A stretch of DNA of 64,000 nt from Clostridia bacterium (lineage in GTDB: Bacteria; Bacillota; Clostridia; Lachnospirales; Lachnospiraceae), in NCBI GenBank assembly GCA_009929615.1, contig SAAB01000012.1:1-64000 (forward strand), given 5' to 3'. This document shows, one piece after another, positions 32,803 through 41,550 of the stretch (its first letter is position 1; every line of letters begins with the position of its first letter). Both the position numbers and the translations under genes were made by a program. Below the pieces are notes generated by a model, which ran no database searches, was not told where the DNA came from, and was given only the letters and a program-made list of their open reading frames with translations.

Positions 32803-33281
32803 ACTTCCACCCTCCTGTCAAAAACTGCCTTTTTATAAACCATCAAAGCAGGCATCTGTTTTTTCTCGACTCTTTTTAAAATTCTTCCGGACATAAACTT
32901 AGGGAATAAATATAATTCTACATATTCCATACATCTGACAACACCCATGGCCTTGTTAATATTACCTTTCATGTAAAAACCACGCCGTGCATAGGCTTCA
33001 GAAATACCAATCTGTCCGGTAAATACCTTGAAAGCGATATGAACATTCTTAAAAACAATGGTTAAGTCTGCTCCATCATCCAGATTCACCTGCTGCACCC
33101 GGCCATCCATAAGAATCATGCCTATCTGTGGGTCCTTTTTACCCATCCCCGCCTTCAGACGAATCGTATACCCTTCCGGCAGTCTATGGATTTCATCACG
33201 AACCCGGTCATCCCCCTGTGCCAATACATCCATACCACGGCACAAAAACCATAGAACAATCTGACATATTCTACCCTTCAT
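32799..33281 (-). CDS. SCP2-like sterol/lipid-binding domain protein
   Basis: A 160-residue protein. The central part (YTIRLKAGMGKKDPQIGMIL, ADLTIVFKNVHIAFKVFTGQ, ISEAYARRGFYMKGN) has the alternating pattern of SCP2-like domains, where a negative-regulated strand pair precedes a small hydrophobic cavity. The family binds lipids or hydrophobic ligands; no catalytic residues are seen. The N-terminus is hydrophobic but not a clear signal peptide. Its coupling to an alcohol and aldehyde dehydrogenase suggests it presents a hydrophobic alcohol or aldehyde. Assignment rests on pattern, not on strong motifs. Confidence 0.55.
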   Translation of the reverse strand: MKGRICQIVLWFLCRGMDVLAQGDDRVRDEIHRLPEGYTIRLKAGMGKKDPQIGMILMDGRVQQVNLDDGADLTIVFKNVHIAFKVFTGQIGISEAYARRGFYMKGNINKAMGVVRCMEYVELYLFPKFMSGRILKRVEKKQMPALMVYKKAVFDRRVEV

Positions 33282-33370
33282 CCCATCATCACCTTTCCTA
33301 AAAAAGAAAAAGGACTTCTAACAATCTGTCTGTTTCAAATTGCTGAAAGCCCTTTCTAAACATTAATTCA

Positions 33371-33399
33371 ATTATACCACTTACCTTTTTTAAAATAAA
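33371..33399 (-). promoter_or_regulatory. Promoter of the SCP2-ADH-ALDH operon
   Basis: TATAAT at 33376-33371 with a weak TTTATT -35 at 33399-33394, 17-base spacer. Ninety bases of leader follow before the first start codon; a small CTTTCAG/CTGAAAG-like pairing is possible but no clear attenuator is seen. Confidence 0.5.
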
Positions 33400-33416
33400 G
33401 GCTATCCTTATCTGTC

Positions 33417-34187
33417 TTAAGTCTCAATACAGAATGCAGATGCTCTTAACTGTTTTGTATATTCGTTTTTCGGAGATGAAATAACCTCATAGGCTTCTCC
33501 CTGCTCCACTACCGAGCCATGATACATCACAGCTACCCTGTCACATAAACTGCTTACAAGGGCCAGGTCATGGGAAATAAAAAGTACAGCCATGTTCATT
33601 TCCTCTGCCAGCCTCTTTATCAGCTCGACTATCTGAGCCTGCATAGATACGTCTAAAGCACTGGTGGCTTCATCACAGATCAGAAGTTTTGGTTTGACGC
33701 TGATAGCCCGGGCAATGGCCGCTCTCTGACACTCTCCACCGCTGAGCTGGGAAGGTCTCCGTTTCCGGTAATCTTTTTTCAGTCCGACGGCTTCCAGCAG
33801 CCTCTCTGTTTCTTCTGTCCGTTCCTTTTCGTTCATATCCGTGAAATTTTCCAATACCTCATCAATACTCTTGCCGATGGAAAGTCTTTGGTCAAAAGAA
33901 CCCGACGCATCCTGAAAAACCATTCCCATCTGTCTATAACATTTTCTCAGGGTATTTCCTTTTAAACGGGTAATATTCTCCCCACAGAGAAATACATCTC
34001 CAGCATCCGCATTTTGAAGCCGGGTAATCACTTTGGCAAGGGTGCTCTTTCCTGAGCCGCTTTCTCCGACGACCCCCAGAATCTCCCCTTCTTTCACTTC
34101 CAGGCTTACATCATCCAGGGCTTTAACACGATAACTGTCATTAAATTCTTTTTTCAAATGATTTACTTTTAGAATTGTCTGCGTCAT
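33417..34187 (-). CDS. ABC importer ATPase, NikE/OppF type
   Basis: A 256-residue ATPase. GVVGESGSGKSTLAKVI is the Walker A (about 38-50), QLSGGECQRAAIARAI the signature, LLICDEATSALD the Walker B and LFISHDLALV the switch His. It lacks the C-terminal oligopeptide extension. Last gene of the operon, 2 bases after its partner ATPase. Energises uptake of a nickel complex, peptide or other solute with the permeases upstream. Confidence 0.92.
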   Translation of the reverse strand: MTQTILKVNHLKKEFNDSYRVKALDDVSLEVKEGEILGVVGESGSGKSTLAKVITRLQNADAGDVFLCGENITRLKGNTLRKCYRQMGMVFQDASGSFDQRLSIGKSIDEVLENFTDMNEKERTEETERLLEAVGLKKDYRKRRPSQLSGGECQRAAIARAISVKPKLLICDEATSALDVSMQAQIVELIKRLAEEMNMAVLFISHDLALVSSLCDRVAVMYHGSVVEQGEAYEVISSPKNEYTKQLRASAFCIET

Positions 34188-34189
34188 TT

Positions 34190-35140
34190 TCAGTCCCCCT
34201 TTTCCATACAGGTACTGAAATGTTCCTCTTCCACCTGTTTTAAGTCCGGAATGATTTTTTTACAGTCCTCTGTCGCAAATGGACATCGTTCTGCAAATTC
34301 ACAGCCCGCCTGGATTATCCCAAAGGGTGGTGGATTGCCATCCAGCCCCTTCGGCAGATTTCCTGAAAAATCCGGTATAGCATTGAGCAACGAGCGAGTA
34401 TAGGGGTGGGATGGATTTTTTAAAACCCTTTTTTTATCACCGTATTCCACAATTCGTCCCGCATACATTACTGCCACCCGGTCAGCCATGTGTGAAATAA
34501 CTCCCATGTTGTGGGTCACAATCAAAATTGCAGTTCCAAATTTATCCCGCATCTCCATCATTTCTTTAATAACCTGGGCCTGAACGGTGACATCCAAAGC
34601 ACTGGTCGGTTCATCAGCCAGCAGAAGTTCCGGGTCCATAATCATAGCCAGGGCCAGGGCCACTCTCTGCTGCATACCGCCACTTAATTGAAATGGATAT
34701 TTTTTTAATAGTTCTTCACCATGTTCCAGATTCAAACGTTCCATCATATCTGCAGCAAGCTTTCTCGATTCCTGTTTTGATATTTGCCGATGGGCTTTTA
34801 ATGCTTCATAAAACTGGGTCTCAATCTTTCTGGACGGATTCAGACTTTCACCTGGATTTTGAAATACAGCTCCCAGATGCTCACCCTTTATTCGTCTTCG
34901 CTCTTCTTTTTTAAAAAGAGACATATCCTTCCCATCGAAGAAAATGCGGCCACCGACAATCCGTCCGTCCGCCCCCAATACATGAAGAATGGCAGACAGC
35001 AATGTACTTTTTCCACAGCCGCTTTCGCCGACAATGCCAAAAATCTCGCCTTTCCCGAGGGAAAGGGAGATATTTTTGACAATAGGTATGCCCAGATATT
35101 CAACTTGTAAATTTCGAACTTCTAATAATTGTTTTTCCAC
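34190..35140 (-). CDS. ABC importer ATPase, NikD/OppD type
   Basis: A 316-residue ATPase. GIVGESGCGKSTLLSAIL is the Walker A, QLSGGMQQRVALALAM the signature, LLADEPTSALDVTVQAQV the Walker B, and IVTHNMGVI the switch. The C-terminal CEFAERCPFATEDCKK cysteine-containing extension is the OppD/DppD-family tail that can bind an [Fe-S] cluster or zinc. Start is GTG at 35140 with GAGGAG ten bases upstream; the longer ATG frame overlaps the binding-protein gene. Confidence 0.9.
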   Translation of the reverse strand: MEKQLLEVRNLQVEYLGIPIVKNISLSLGKGEIFGIVGESGCGKSTLLSAILHVLGADGRIVGGRIFFDGKDMSLFKKEERRRIKGEHLGAVFQNPGESLNPSRKIETQFYEALKAHRQISKQESRKLAADMMERLNLEHGEELLKKYPFQLSGGMQQRVALALAMIMDPELLLADEPTSALDVTVQAQVIKEMMEMRDKFGTAILIVTHNMGVISHMADRVAVMYAGRIVEYGDKKRVLKNPSHPYTRSLLNAIPDFSGNLPKGLDGNPPPFGIIQAGCEFAERCPFATEDCKKIIPDLKQVEEEHFSTCMEKGD

Positions 35141-35168
35141 TGAAAACAAGCTCCTCGCTAATATCCAT

Positions 35169-36731
35169 TTATTCCGTAATATCCGTATCCACTGTAATCT
35201 GATAATAATCACTTGGATGCGGTACCAGTCCGGTAACAGAGGCTTTCGTTACCAACGACATTTCCAAATGATCCATAAAACAGTAAGCATCTTCATCTAA
35301 TGCAAGCTGCACTATCTGACGGGTTAATTCTGCCCGCTTATCCTGGTCGAATTCACCGTTCAGCTGAGCCAGTAAACGATCAATCTCCGCATTACTGAAA
35401 TGTCCAAAATTGGCTCCGCCACCCGTTCCAAATACAAAGTTCATATAGGAACTCGGGTCACCTGTTGGCAATGTAACATAAGCATAAGCAGATATATCAA
35501 ACTGGTCTGCATTTAAGATTTCATCCACATTATCACTGACTGTAACATTGACTTCAATACCAATATCTTTACACTGAGACTGGAAAGCCGCAGATAATAA
35601 CGGCAGTTCTGCACGGCTGCTATAAGTCACTAACTCAAAAGACAGGTTATTCCCATCTTTGTCCAGAATACCATCGGCATTTGTATCCGCATATCCCTCT
35701 TCAGCCAGAAGAGCCTTCGCTCCTTCAAGGTCAAAACCTGTTGCTGTAAGGCCTTCACTGTAAGGTGTATCCTCTGGGAAACAGCCTACTGCCGGTGCGC
35801 CAAAGCCATTCATAACCACTTCTCCATAGGATTTCTTATCCACCAGCATATTCAAAGCTTTACGAACATTAGCATTGGCCAGGTGTTCATTATGATAATT
35901 GTAATATAATTTATAAATACGGCTGGTAGCCACTGTCTGAAGATTATAATCGGCATTGCCTACAAAGAGAGCCTGTCCATCATAAGGCATTGCATAGGCT
36001 GCATCAATTTCTCCGGACTGAAGGGCCATAGCCATTGTATCCTTGTCTAAGGCAACCACACGTATACGTTCCAGTTTCGGTGTGCCACCCCAGTAGTCTG
36101 CATAGGCAACAACGTCTGTCTCTTTATCCGGTGAATAGCTTTCTACCATGTATGGTCCGGTACCAATTGGATTTGATGCCATATCCTCTTCCGCTGTAAC
36201 ATCTATAATACAGGCATATGGGTCACAAAGACTGTTTGCCAGCACCGGATTGGATTCTGTTGTCTGAATCATCAGCTTCAACCCATCTGCTTCCATCGAT
36301 GCTATCTTCAAATCTGATGCCGCACGCTCATTCATCCCCACGGTACGCTCTAAACAAGCCTTAACAGCCTCAGCATCCATAACTTTTCCATTCTGGAAAG
36401 TAATGCCTTCTTTAATATTCAAGGTCCATGTCATATGGTCTTCCGAAACTTCATAAGAATCCAGCAGAAAAAGCTGTGGCTGAAGTTCTTCATCCAGCTT
36501 AAATAATGTTTCGCCAACACCATTTCGGATACATGGCCATCCACAATAACCATCCCCCGGATCCATACTCATACCACCATTGGCAGCAAAAACCAGTTCC
36601 TTTCCTTCCGTTGTTTCAGAAGCTGATGCTGTTGTTTCAGCCGAAGAAGCTGGCGTACTTCCACCACAACCCGTCAGCATCAGGGCAGTCGCAGCTGCCA
36701 TACATATCATTCCAAAATAGCTTTTTTTCAT
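35169..36731 (-). CDS. ABC importer solute-binding lipoprotein (family 5)
   Basis: A 520-residue extracytoplasmic receptor. MKKSYFGMICMAAATALMLTGCGG is a lipoprotein signal with lipobox LTGC (Cys22), followed by a Ser/Ala/Thr-rich linker. GGMSMDPGDGYCGWPCIRNGVGETLFKLD resembles the NikA-type start, and the rest is a family-5 fold (GTGPYMVESYSPDKETDVVAYADYWGG). NikA and dipeptide receptors share this fold; ligand cannot be decided, but the WP..RNGV..L start resembles nickel and metal-chelate receptors. Sits between permease and ATPase genes. Confidence 0.9.
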   Translation of the reverse strand: MKKSYFGMICMAAATALMLTGCGGSTPASSAETTASASETTEGKELVFAANGGMSMDPGDGYCGWPCIRNGVGETLFKLDEELQPQLFLLDSYEVSEDHMTWTLNIKEGITFQNGKVMDAEAVKACLERTVGMNERAASDLKIASMEADGLKLMIQTTESNPVLANSLCDPYACIIDVTAEEDMASNPIGTGPYMVESYSPDKETDVVAYADYWGGTPKLERIRVVALDKDTMAMALQSGEIDAAYAMPYDGQALFVGNADYNLQTVATSRIYKLYYNYHNEHLANANVRKALNMLVDKKSYGEVVMNGFGAPAVGCFPEDTPYSEGLTATGFDLEGAKALLAEEGYADTNADGILDKDGNNLSFELVTYSSRAELPLLSAAFQSQCKDIGIEVNVTVSDNVDEILNADQFDISAYAYVTLPTGDPSSYMNFVFGTGGGANFGHFSNAEIDRLLAQLNGEFDQDKRAELTRQIVQLALDEDAYCFMDHLEMSLVTKASVTGLVPHPSDYYQITVDTDITE

Positions 36732-36759
36732 TTCTCTCCTCCTAAATATTCCATAAATT

Positions 36760-37581
36760 TTATGACTGGGGATCTAATACATCTCGAATACTATCCCCAA
36801 AAAGATTAAATAACATCACTGTAATAAATATAAATAACCCCGGAAAAATAACCAGATTCGGACATTGCTGCAGCAATCCCCGCCCTTCATTTAATAAAAC
36901 GCCCCACTCCGCTTTTGGTGTCTGGGCTCCCAATCCCAGGAATGATAAAGCAGCCATTTCCATAATTGTCCCACCCACACTGAGAGCGGCTGTAACTATC
37001 AACACTCTCATGGCATTCGGCAGAACATGGCGGAAAATGATTTTCCCATGGCTGCTGCCACTCAATTTTGCTGCCTGCATAAAAACATCTTCACGCAGTG
37101 CCAGTGTCCGGCTTCGTGCCAGCCTGGCATACTGTGTCCATCCGGTAAAACATAGGGCAATCAGAGCATTTCGCATACCCGCACCCAGAATTCCGGCCAC
37201 AGCTATACAAAGGACCATTCCCGGAAATGCCAGCAAAATATCCACAATCCGCATGATAACAGTATCTATCCAGCCACCAAAATAGCCACACAGAACTCCA
37301 ATAAAACTTCCTGTGATAAAGGTGATGACTACAACAAGAATGGAATAAAATAAAGTCGAAGGTGCTCCTGCCATAATTCTTGACAGCTGGCATCTGCCCA
37401 GAGCATCTGTTCCCATAGGAAACTGGCTGCTCGGAGGCTGCTTCGCATTCAGTAAATCTACCAGATAAGGATCATTCGGTGTAAAATGGGGTGCAAGAAC
37501 AGCCCACAAACAAAGCAGTCCCACCAGCACAGCCCAGATAATCATCCGTTTTTTAGCTTTTTCTCTACTATTCAGCTTCAT
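36760..37581 (-). CDS. ABC importer permease, NikC/DppC type
   Basis: A 273-residue membrane permease. The N-terminal TM (MIIWAVLVGLLCLWAVLAPHF) and the GTDALGRCQLSRIMAGAPSTLFYSILVVVITF segment are typical, and ARLARSRTLALREDVFMQAAKLSGSS...FRHVLPNAM is the EAA coupling loop. About six helices. Overlaps the stop of the partner permease by 4 bases. Confidence 0.92.
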   Translation of the reverse strand: MKLNSREKAKKRMIIWAVLVGLLCLWAVLAPHFTPNDPYLVDLLNAKQPPSSQFPMGTDALGRCQLSRIMAGAPSTLFYSILVVVITFITGSFIGVLCGYFGGWIDTVIMRIVDILLAFPGMVLCIAVAGILGAGMRNALIALCFTGWTQYARLARSRTLALREDVFMQAAKLSGSSHGKIIFRHVLPNAMRVLIVTAALSVGGTIMEMAALSFLGLGAQTPKAEWGVLLNEGRGLLQQCPNLVIFPGLFIFITVMLFNLFGDSIRDVLDPQS

Positions 37582-38558
37582 TTTCTATGACCCTTCCTCT
37601 CTGCTTCCTGAAGGCGTATTCTTGGATCAATAACCCGATATAAAATATCAGCCGCCAGATTAACAAAAACAAAAATAAGTGCCATCCAAACAACAAAGCC
37701 CTGAACCACTGGATAATCCCGGCCGGAAATGGCCGTCATAACCACATTTCCAAGTCCCTGTAAGGAATAAATACGTTCAACAACTGCCGTACCGCCCAGC
37801 AAAGAACCAACGGACATAGCAATCAAAGTTACTATGGTCAGCATTGAATTCTTTAATACATTTAAAAAAAGGATAACCGGCTCTCTCACGCCTCTAGCCC
37901 TGGCCCCCTTGACATAGCCTTTATCAAGCTCCTCTAACACAGCCGCACGTATCTGCCGAATATACTTACACGTCATTGCCGCCGATAAAGTCACTGTGGG
38001 AAGGAACATTCCTGCAAAAGAATCTCCGCCCAGCACCGGCAGCCATTTTAATCGGATTGAAAAGAAATACATAAGCAAAAGTGCCAAAAAGAAACCCGGT
38101 ACGGATACACCAACAAAGGTGCACACACGGATAATATAATCTGTAACCCGGTTCCTGTAAACTGCTGATAAAATCCCCAGTGGAATCGCCAATACCATTG
38201 TTAAAAAACAGGAATAGAGCGTCAATCGCAGCGTCGTTGGCAGTGCTCTCATAAGCATATCTGCCACCGGCTCATTATTAACAAGGGAATTGCCCAAATC
38301 TCCATGAAGGAACTTGCCAAGCCAGGTACCATACTGTAGGATAAAGGGCTTGTCCAGTCCCATACGGCTCTGCATTTCTGCCAGTACTTCCGAATTCACA
38401 GGAATTCCCTGGGCCGTCAGCATCATCTCTGCCGGGTCGCTTGGAGAAAGATACATGAGTCCAAAGGTTATAAATGTAACGCCCAGCAGGACGGGGATTA
38501 AAAGTATTAACCGTTTAAAGATATACTTTTTAATCTTCTCCAGCTCCCTTCTCTGCAC
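37578..38558 (-). CDS. ABC importer permease, NikB/DppB type
   Basis: Membrane permease of about 325 residues. KKYIFKRLILLIPVLLGVTFITFGLMYLSPSDPAEMM is the classic N-terminus and RQIRAAVLEELDKGYVKGARARGV the EAA loop. The start is uncertain: homologous sequence begins at KKYIFKRL, where only an ATT (38534, good GGAG spacing) is available; GTG at 38558 is the nearest standard codon and ATG at 38606 overlaps the methyltransferase by 77 bases. It overlaps the preceding methyltransferase either way, so the two are coupled. Confidence 0.88.
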   Translation of the reverse strand: MQRRELEKIKKYIFKRLILLIPVLLGVTFITFGLMYLSPSDPAEMMLTAQGIPVNSEVLAEMQSRMGLDKPFILQYGTWLGKFLHGDLGNSLVNNEPVADMLMRALPTTLRLTLYSCFLTMVLAIPLGILSAVYRNRVTDYIIRVCTFVGVSVPGFFLALLLMYFFSIRLKWLPVLGGDSFAGMFLPTVTLSAAMTCKYIRQIRAAVLEELDKGYVKGARARGVREPVILFLNVLKNSMLTIVTLIAMSVGSLLGGTAVVERIYSLQGLGNVVMTAISGRDYPVVQGFVVWMALIFVFVNLAADILYRVIDPRIRLQEAERKGHRK

Positions 38559-39300
38559 AAACCATAAACATTGGATTCGCTCTATATTCCAGACGTTGCT
38601 GTTCATCCAACAGGTCCGGACCTATATCATCCTGAATTCGTATTAATTTCATTCCCAGTTTTCTGACCGTTTCAGCATCCCACTCCGGACGATGCACTTT
38701 GGATAAAGGCAGTGCTCTGGCAATATCCTCCAGCATGCGTGTTTTTTCCTCCGGCATCTGGTCAGCGTGGTTCGATGCCTCTTTATGAATATCTGCTTTT
38801 TCCTTCGCAACTTTTTCATCAAAAAGGTACAAATACCAGTTCGCATCAAAATATACAATCCGGCCACCCGGACGAAGCACCCGTTTCCACTCTTTTAAGG
38901 CCTCCTCCGGTCTTTCCAGATTCCAGATAACATTTCGGTTAACAATTAAATCAAAGGATGCATCCGGAAAGGATAACGTATCTCCATTCTGTCTGGAGAA
39001 TGTCACATCCGCCCCGTAGGCTTCGGCATTCTTTCTTGCGAAGTTCAACATCTCTTCTGTAACATCGACGGCCGTCACTCGATGACCGGCCAATGCCAGA
39101 TTAATAGCAAAAAACCCCGGCCCTGTTCCTACATCCAGAATATCCAGTGTCGTTTTTGCAGGTGCCGCCTCAAGTATATGCTTACGCCATGCCTCTCTCT
39201 TCCAATTATTCATTTCATCCAGATTCTGTTTTGAATAACTCTCCGAACGCACTGTCCAATAGTCCTGAATGCCATCTATTAATTGCATATCTTTTTGCAT
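38530..39300 (-). CDS. SAM-dependent methyltransferase, operon copy 2
   Basis: A 256-residue class I methyltransferase. DYWTVRSESYSKQNLDEM at the N-terminus, LDILDVGTGPGFFAINLALAGH as motif I (about 50-71), VTAVDVTEEML motif II, FDLIVNRNVIWNLERPEEALKEWKRVLRPGGRIVYFDANWYLYLFD motifs IV-V. It is a paralogue of the methyltransferase at 40,652-41,413 (shared WS-TRSE-NYS start, GPGFF and DANW), one gene apart. The acceptor is unknown. Two bases separate it from the MATE gene and its end overlaps the permease, so it belongs to the transporter operon. Confidence 0.88.
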   Translation of the reverse strand: MQKDMQLIDGIQDYWTVRSESYSKQNLDEMNNWKREAWRKHILEAAPAKTTLDILDVGTGPGFFAINLALAGHRVTAVDVTEEMLNFARKNAEAYGADVTFSRQNGDTLSFPDASFDLIVNRNVIWNLERPEEALKEWKRVLRPGGRIVYFDANWYLYLFDEKVAKEKADIHKEASNHADQMPEEKTRMLEDIARALPLSKVHRPEWDAETVRKLGMKLIRIQDDIGPDLLDEQQRLEYRANPMFMVCAEKGAGED

Positions 39301-39302
39301 AT

Positions 39303-40652
39303 TTATCTGTTCCTTTCATTTTTTCTTCTCATAATGATTAAAAATAATATGACAAAGCTGACTGCTGCCACTGCCCATGTTATTGGATATACAGCCGCAA
39401 TAGCGGATAAACTGTGAAAGCTCCGATTAAAAACAGCCAGCAGTCCAATTCTTATTCCGCACAAACTAGCCAATATAATAACCATTGAACTTATCGAATA
39501 TCCCATTCCACGAAGTGCCCCGCCCGTCACTTCCATAATTGGATAAATCCAATAGAAGGGAAAAGACACCATGGCAATCGTCATTGTACTGGCTACAACA
39601 TCCGAATCTTTCATAAACCAGCCAAAAACCAATTCCGGGAAAAGCAGAATGGCACCGGCTATACATAAGGTGACCCCAGCTCCCATACCTGCTGCCATGC
39701 CTGTTCCCTTTTTAATTCTAAGGAACTGACCCGCCCCGGTATTCTGCCCTGAAAAAGTCGTTGCCGCCTGTCCAAAGGCCATAATTGGAAGATAAATAAA
39801 ATTTTCCACCTTGTAATAAGTAGCAAAGGCAGCTACAGCTGTTTCTCCAAAACCATTGATATAATATTGAACCATTACATTTGAAAAGGTAATGACTATT
39901 GTCTGTATACCTGATGGCAGTCCAATTCGCAGCACTCTCTTTACAATTTCCCGATCCATAGTCAGTTTCTTTCTTGAAAGTCTTATGGGCCTTCCATCCT
40001 GTCTGAGACATATCAAAATCATTCCCAGTGACAACCATTGGGAAATAATTGTTGCTATAGCTACACCTGCAACCCCCAGCGGAATAATCTGAATGAACAA
40101 AAAATCTCCAATGACATTGATAAATCCGCATACAACCAGGATACGAAACGGGGTCTGTGAATCTCCACAGGCTCTAAGAGCTCCCCCACCCATATTGTAA
40201 AGAATACTTGCCGGAAGACTTAAAAAATAAATACGTATGTACAATACAGCCTGCTCCATAACCGTCTCCGGTGTATGCAGCAGTCCTAAAATTGATGGTG
40301 TAAAAAGAATCCCAAAAATCATAAGTACCAGACCACCAATAATACCAAAAACCATCGATGAATGCAGGGCTTTATCGGCTTTATCCGGCTCGCCTGCTCC
40401 GATGGATTGGGCAATAACCACACTGGTTCCTACCGCAATGCCGCTGAACAGGCCTATACAGCAGGTTACCAGTGTACTGCTTGCACCAACTGCTGCCGCT
40501 GACGTTTTCCCCAACAGATTGCCTACAAAAAGAAAATCTGTTGTATTATAGAGCTGCTGAAAAATACTAGTGCCTATAAGTGGCAGTATAAACCGAAGCA
40601 TCGTCTTTCCAATGCTTCCCTCCGTCATCTTTATTGTTTTATTTGTAGACAT
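39303..40652 (-). CDS. MATE family exporter in the methyltransferase/ABC operon
   Basis: A 449-residue MATE transporter. MTEGSIGKTMLRFILPLIGTSIFQQLYNTTDFLFVGNLLGK opens it, and the GDSQTPFRILVVCGFINVIGDFLF region is conserved. It overlaps the stop of the first methyltransferase by one base (TAATG) and is followed after 2 bases by the second. This tight placement between biosynthesis-type and import genes suggests it exports the methylated product rather than a drug. Substrate unproven. Confidence 0.9.
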   Translation of the reverse strand: MSTNKTIKMTEGSIGKTMLRFILPLIGTSIFQQLYNTTDFLFVGNLLGKTSAAAVGASSTLVTCCIGLFSGIAVGTSVVIAQSIGAGEPDKADKALHSSMVFGIIGGLVLMIFGILFTPSILGLLHTPETVMEQAVLYIRIYFLSLPASILYNMGGGALRACGDSQTPFRILVVCGFINVIGDFLFIQIIPLGVAGVAIATIISQWLSLGMILICLRQDGRPIRLSRKKLTMDREIVKRVLRIGLPSGIQTIVITFSNVMVQYYINGFGETAVAAFATYYKVENFIYLPIMAFGQAATTFSGQNTGAGQFLRIKKGTGMAAGMGAGVTLCIAGAILLFPELVFGWFMKDSDVVASTMTIAMVSFPFYWIYPIMEVTGGALRGMGYSISSMVIILASLCGIRIGLLAVFNRSFHSLSAIAAVYPITWAVAAVSFVILFLIIMRRKNERNR

Positions 40653-41413
40653 TATTTTACCGCCCGAATCATAAACAATGGCGTCGCTTTATACATCAGT
40701 TTTTCTTTCTCACTCCATAGAAGTTCAGTAACATCCCGTTTAAATGAGATATTCCTATAATTCAGTCCCGTCAATACACCTACATCAAATTCCGGTCGAC
40801 ACATATCTCCTAAAACCCGATAATTTTCTGGATTCAAATCACTTCCTATATATTCATAAGGACAGTCGCCACCGCTGAAATTTGTTCCATAGAGCCGAAA
40901 ACACTCTGCTTCACGATAAATAGCCTCTCTGCGGATAGGACCTTCCACATAAGGAAGATGCCAGTTTGCATCAAAAATCAAAAGCACGCCACCCGGTTTC
41001 AGAACTCTCTGCCACTCGGCATAGGCCTTACGATGATCCTGAAAAATATGGGTTACATTTCGGCTGAGTACCAAATCAAAGGTATCATCTTTAAAGTTCA
41101 GCTGCTGACAATCCATCTGCATGAATTCCGGATTTGCCCCTTGTACACGGGCATTTTCCGATGCATACTTTAACATTCCTTCTGAACCATCCACACCAAT
41201 GACATCATGGCCTGCCTTATTTAATATGATTGAAAAAAAACCAGGACCACAGCCGGCATCCAGAACCTTTAGAGGGCCTTCCTCTCCGACCTGTTCCTGA
41301 ATACATTTTAACCAGTTTTCCGGCCGTTTCGTATCGAGCTCTTCTGTTACATAATTACTGTAATTCTCTGACCGTGTTGACCAGAACTCACTGACTTCTT
41401 TATGAGATTTCAT
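40652..41413 (-). CDS. SAM-dependent methyltransferase, operon copy 1
   Basis: A 253-residue class I methyltransferase. SEFWSTRSENYSNYVTEELD, VLDAGCGPGFFSIILNKAGHDVIGVDGSEGMLKYASENARVQGANPEF (motifs I-II), FDLVLSRNVTHIFQDHRKAY (motif IV) and LLIFDANWHLPY. First gene of the eight-gene operon. Paralogue of the second methyltransferase but diverged in the C-terminal half (ECFRLYGTNFSGGDCPYEY), so the two may methylate different positions or substrates. Start ATG has GGAGG upstream (CTCGGAGGATAAAA). Confidence 0.88.
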   Translation of the reverse strand: MKSHKEVSEFWSTRSENYSNYVTEELDTKRPENWLKCIQEQVGEEGPLKVLDAGCGPGFFSIILNKAGHDVIGVDGSEGMLKYASENARVQGANPEFMQMDCQQLNFKDDTFDLVLSRNVTHIFQDHRKAYAEWQRVLKPGGVLLIFDANWHLPYVEGPIRREAIYREAECFRLYGTNFSGGDCPYEYIGSDLNPENYRVLGDMCRPEFDVGVLTGLNYRNISFKRDVTELLWSEKEKLMYKATPLFMIRAVK

Positions 41414-41477
41414 TTTTATCCTCCGAGATTAGTGACTTCACTGGCTCATTTTTAACGCAAAAAACCACCAAAGTCTA

Positions 41478-41530
41478 CAAAATATGTATAACCTTCGTGG
41501 TTTTATTTTAATAAATTATGTGTCAGCCTT
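41478..41530 (-). terminator. Terminator between DMT gene and methyltransferase operon
   Basis: Minus strand AAACCAC...AAGG pairs with CTTT...GTGGTTT, followed by TTTTTTGC. It separates the upstream transporter gene from the operon start; it could also act as a leader attenuator. The motif CACGAAGG occurs twice nearby (minus strand, about 41,530 and 41,500). Confidence 0.6.
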
Positions 41531-41550
41531 CGTGACTAACTTCTAAAATT

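Noticed and set aside
41414-41550. Nickel or cobalamin riboswitch before the methyltransferase operon
   Set aside because: Only a terminator hairpin and two short CACGAAGG motifs are seen; no known aptamer layout.
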